Source: Clavelina lepadiformis (Eukaryota; Chordata; Ascidiacea; Aplousobranchia; Clavelinidae). Taken from it: a stretch of 64,000 nucleotides of DNA. The stretch is taken from positions 13,587,820-13,651,819 of the forward strand of contig NC_135248.1 in NCBI RefSeq assembly GCF_947623445.1, in the 5' to 3' direction. A program made the position numbers and the translations under genes. How positions within the stretch are numbered: the first letter of the stretch is position 1; each line of letters starts with the position of its first letter. Shown here piece after piece: positions 60,198 through 64,000 of the stretch. The notes under the pieces were generated by a model that did no database searches, had not been told where the DNA came from, and was given only the letters and a program-made list of their open reading frames with translations.

Positions 60198-63100
60198 TCA
60201 GGAAGTCTCATCCGTTTTATCACCCAGCATGTTTTCAATCTCTTGTTCCCACATCTCATCCTTTCCATCTTCTTGGACAACCTCGTAGTCCTACGTTTTC
60301 ATACCAACCATCACTATCTGAGCGAATTTAGTCTACAAACCACAAAGGGGAATTACCTGCAATTCCTTTTGTAATTCTTGTTCCCATTCCGGGATACCCC
60401 CTTCCCCGTTACCATCGTCCATTCCAAGTTCACGCATTTCACGTTCAAGGTCGTCCGGGTTCAAAGTTGAGGGGTCAAATGCGTCCGACACAAACTCGGC
60501 TTGCGGCAAGTCCTGGATGAGAGAAATGCTGACTAATAATCCAGCTAATTCCTCACTTGTAGGGCATCTACCCTTTCACACTCAGGGGCCCACAAACAAC
60601 AAATTGCCACAAACCAAGGCAACAATTACAACAACATGACTAAAATATTTTAATGCAATCATGAACCAAGAAATTCACCCCACATACGAACACAATTTTC
60701 AAATTTACTAATAAAAAACCGTTGCCCCTCTCTTACATTACGTGGTCATAACTTACGTCAGTTTCTTCCGACAAATCTGGGGACACTGGGTCACCAGGGT
60801 TGCCAGTTGCACCATCCGGCTCTGACCTGTGAGTTACAATTACATCATTTTTTGTCAGTTTAATGAATAATATTTGGTTTAACGACATGCACTAGTCTTG
60901 TGCTTGTTGCATGTCATGCAAAATTAATTCTGCTGCAACTTCACAGCAATCTAAGCTTGTTAACAATTATCACTGATACAAACATCACTGGTAATACCAA
61001 TGGAAAATATTATATCATTTGATAATACGGATAAAGCAGAATAAGCACGAAACCGACTTGCTGATCGATTTCAAATTTTCTTGCAATGTTTTGCTATAAC
61101 AAAGCGAGCACCAATTTTTTCCCTACCACATATAAATATGTCCATGGCAAAAATAAAACAAATAAATAAAATTAATTTGCAGAAATCTCACAGTACAAAA
61201 ACAATTGTCATTGAAAGTTGGCTTATCACTCATGGAAGATAGTACAATATATGGTAAAACACTACTAAAGAGAATCAACATAGAACCAACTTGCTGATTG
61301 ACTTGTCGCTGTTTGATCTGCTCAGAGTGCCAGTCGCTGTGCTTCCGACCATGACGATGGATGATGTCGAGGAGTCGGATGCTGTGTTCTCGCTTTTCTG
61401 TAACTCGGACAACGTGGCCAGCTGAGCCGACTGCTTGATGAGGGAGACTCGGTAGAAATAATTACGCCAGAATGTCTCCTCCTTGACCCTGGACGAGAAA
61501 AATTGAAAAATTTTTTCCATAAAGGGATGAAATTAGAACGCCATGCACTGATAATGGTGTAAATTTTATCTAACATGTGTACAAGAAAAATACTTTTTTC
61601 CCAAAATTTGAAGACTTACACAAGTATTTAACCATATTCTGTGTGTATGTTCCTCATACAACTTACAAATCCATACCAGTAAGTACGAGTGTAACTTCTA
61701 CAATTAATACGTTAACCTAAACAAGTGGAGCTCTACCGCAGTTAAACCTAAATAAGGGCTCTGTTGCGTTTACATGAAACAATAGAATAGTTGGTACATG
61801 GCATTTTCCATACAACACAACAGACACATAAGTAGTAGTGTTAAGTGGAGCTGTCCTGTACACTATGACAGTTTCCTTAATCAACCAGCTGAAACAATCG
61901 TACATATACTTTGCCTACTTTGTTGGTACGAGATGGAATCTCATTTTGTTTAAGTTTTCGTCTTCCTTTAGCGTTGCCATAGCAACCGGAAACATCTGCT
62001 CAAATTCAAACTGGAACTGAACACCAGAGGGCGGACTACGCAAAAAGTTTCTTGTGTCCTGAAAAAAACAATAAGGTGATGTTGAGGGCAGATAATATCA
62101 GTGCTACGAAACACAAACAGGATTTCCCAGCTATTAGATGTTTAAAAATTTCCTCTATAGCTTTGAAGTTACCAGATGGTGCGTCGATTTTAAATTACAA
62201 AGGCGTCCCAAACTAGCATCCACTTAACCTTCACCACCAGTAATGAATATTACAGTAAAATAGTTTTTGTACTAGATGTTGATCTACATATCCCTCGAAG
62301 TTCAGTCTTGAAAGCATGGGCATTTTTATGTGTTAGTTAGGCCTATGTGACATTATAACTACCACGATACACATAATAAAGAGGTTGGTCACGACTGGGT
62401 GTCAGCTACACAAGTTCCATCTAGCTAGGGCTAGGCTAGCTAAAGTATCACATTAAATAACGATTTGTGAAAGTTTTGTTATGCTGCGTGTCATTTGATT
62501 CTTTTTGGGTAGATTAATGCGTCAGGAGTTCAGATAAGTTGGAAACCACTGCTCTATGCAATAAGGTTTTTTGGTTTAAAATCTGAAGCATTAAGAGACT
62601 ATTTTTAACGTATATGTTATATCAGGTGTCAGGAAACTTTTTTCACAAATGACCTAACAAGCGTGGGAGCTGACAGTTGCGGGCTTGATGTCCACTTTGT
62701 TCAATACACTACCGTACAATAAACTCATCTATGGCAAAGTGAGGCGGGCCGGGCAATCGTGAGCCCAGGTTTGGTACCGAGGTTTGGTTACCAGGTTTGG
62801 TACCCCATCATATATAAGATCAAGTAAAGTAGATCAACAAAATTCTCAGTAGCATGGAAGAAAACACTCGACCAAACTGCCGACTCACGGTTGACAACGC
62901 AAGAATTTGCTGCTTCATCATTTCTTCCTCTTGGTACCCAACCCATGGTGGGACAGCGCCGTCACCTTCGTAAATATTGTAATGATTATTGTTATTATAA
63001 AGTAATTAAATTCATATAGATCATGTATTGTATTATTACAAAACAACGTTGATCTAACTTCTACGATTCCGATGTGCAAAATTTCACACTCACTAACGAT

Positions 63101-63842
63101 CTACATTAATGGCATCAGCTTATTATCACCCTAAATCGGTGAATACCAAATTTTACCTTGTCTCTCTCGTTTCTTCTCAATGAAGTCTTTTTGTTCTCGA
63201 TTCAAGTCGCCGAGAATGGTCTGCAAGTATCAATAGAACCCTTTTAAACGTGGCCACCTCATGACAAACACCAAGCATTAACAAACTTCATTTATTTTAA
63301 AATAGAAATCATGAAAGGCAGCTGTATACACAGCACGACAAACATAATGCGATAAGGACCTGAAATAAGCACACGGGATACTTGTAACTTTTCTAATTCA
63401 TAAATTAATTAACCTTTTCCTCCATCGTCTTTTTCAAGGTGGTTGCTGTCTCGTTTACAGTTTCCGAGACTTTCTTTGAAGCTTCTGTCGCGACTCCGAA
63501 AAGATAAGCTGGAAAATTATCAAAGTTTGAGTCGTTGATTTTAAAATAAATGCACATCATAAACAAAGGGGGACGAAATTCAACCAAGCAATTTTAAGTT
63601 ATTTATTTATAACGCTGAACACTGTGGCTTCAACATGATTGGTGGTGAGCATTAAAACTGTGGTTAAGCACAGCTCACTTTCAACTAGTGATGAACTGGG
63701 AAAGACTAAACTACTGTTAACTAATCAATGTTACTTCCGAAAGATTTGGCAGAGGTCATCATCTTCTGGGTTTCCTCGGTCAATTTCTTCTGCATTTCCT
63801 CGGTGTTGATGTCTAGCACTGACGAGCTTGACTGGCTTGCAC
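60198..63842 (-). CDS. syap1: Synapse-associated protein 1 (BSD-domain protein), 5' partial
   Basis: Nine exons in phase: 63735-63842, 63414-63508, 63157-63220, 62889-62965, 61919-62058, 61291-61488, 60757-60826, 60357-60512, 60198-60290 (stop); 332 residues, with the first exon beyond the right edge. Diagnostic blocks match SYAP1 throughout: [47 protein letters not shown], the BSD-domain core [27 protein letters not shown], and the C-terminal [23 protein letters not shown]1 is a cytoplasmic/Golgi-associated adaptor linked to Akt activation in mammals. The Ser/Thr-rich linker after the BSD domain ([20 protein letters not shown]) differs from vertebrates. The 61291 donor (gttggt) is weak but phase-correct. 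Confidence 0.93.
62767..62806. repeat. Short tandem repeat in a SYAP1 intron
   Basis: The unit aggtttggtacc is repeated three times with one inserted base in the middle copy. Confidence 0.7.
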
Positions 63843-64000
63843 CTGCATAGGATCCAGAGAAAACAAGTGATGACTAGAATTTCATGTTTACTTAAAGCAC
63901 AATTGCAACCAACATTGGGTGTAAAATTGAACAAAGTTTTAAGAAGATTATTGTTTACAGGGAATTTTCCCCAATATGATCAATGTCAGCCTTGATTCAT

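Noticed and set aside
61322..61576. Second minus-strand ORF over the SYAP1 BSD exon (Ser/Arg-rich)
   Set aside because: It is an alternative frame of the exon that encodes [14 protein letters not shown].

Overview
This is a eukaryotic, AT-rich stretch with multi-exon genes (GT-AG introns of about 70 to 2,300 bp) and abundant transposon debris. The gene content points to an invertebrate deuterostome, most likely a tunicate (ascidian). The reasons are an astacin plus thrombospondin-type-1 protease resembling the tunicate 'Tast' sperm proteins, a compact gene layout, and a DUF294-type nucleotidyltransferase/TPR protein of the kind common in marine invertebrates. The organism call is inference; the gene calls rest on splice-consistent reconstructions that I did by eye. 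Layout: 232-12918 (+) is a secreted modular astacin metalloprotease, with its 5' end off the window. 13.1-32.7 kb is a gene-poor, repeat-rich tract. It holds a 2.8 kb hAT transposon with perfect target-site duplications, a 1.06 kb element built of TTAATCAC-type subterminal repeats with an 8-bp duplication, an array of degenerate tRNA-like units, and copies of a dispersed repeat. 32786-36677 (-) is a complete 7-exon AIFM3-like gene (Rieske plus FAD/NAD oxidoreductase). 39120-39434 (-) holds two candidate terminal exons of an unrecognised gene. 40492-45143 (-) is a four-exon GT31 beta-1,3-glycosyltransferase whose introns carry a Tigger/pogo remnant and a decayed TIR transposon of another family. 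47716-50049 (-) is an intronless 777-residue nucleotidyltransferase/TPR protein. 52277-57243 (-) is a 14-exon animal lipoxygenase with every iron ligand present but one in-frame TGA at a conserved Trp position. 60198-63842 (-) is synapse-associated protein 1 (SYAP1), with its first exon beyond the right edge. How the genes relate: there is no operon-like organisation. From 32.8 kb rightwards all recognised genes lie on the minus strand, but their functions differ (mitochondrial redox, Golgi glycosylation, possible nucleotide signalling, oxylipin synthesis, Akt-linked adaptor), so adjacency probably has no functional meaning. The items most worth follow-up are the nonsense codon in the lipoxygenase, the NTase-TPR protein, the internal module duplication in the astacin gene, the tRNA-like array, and the TIR element inside the glycosyltransferase intron.
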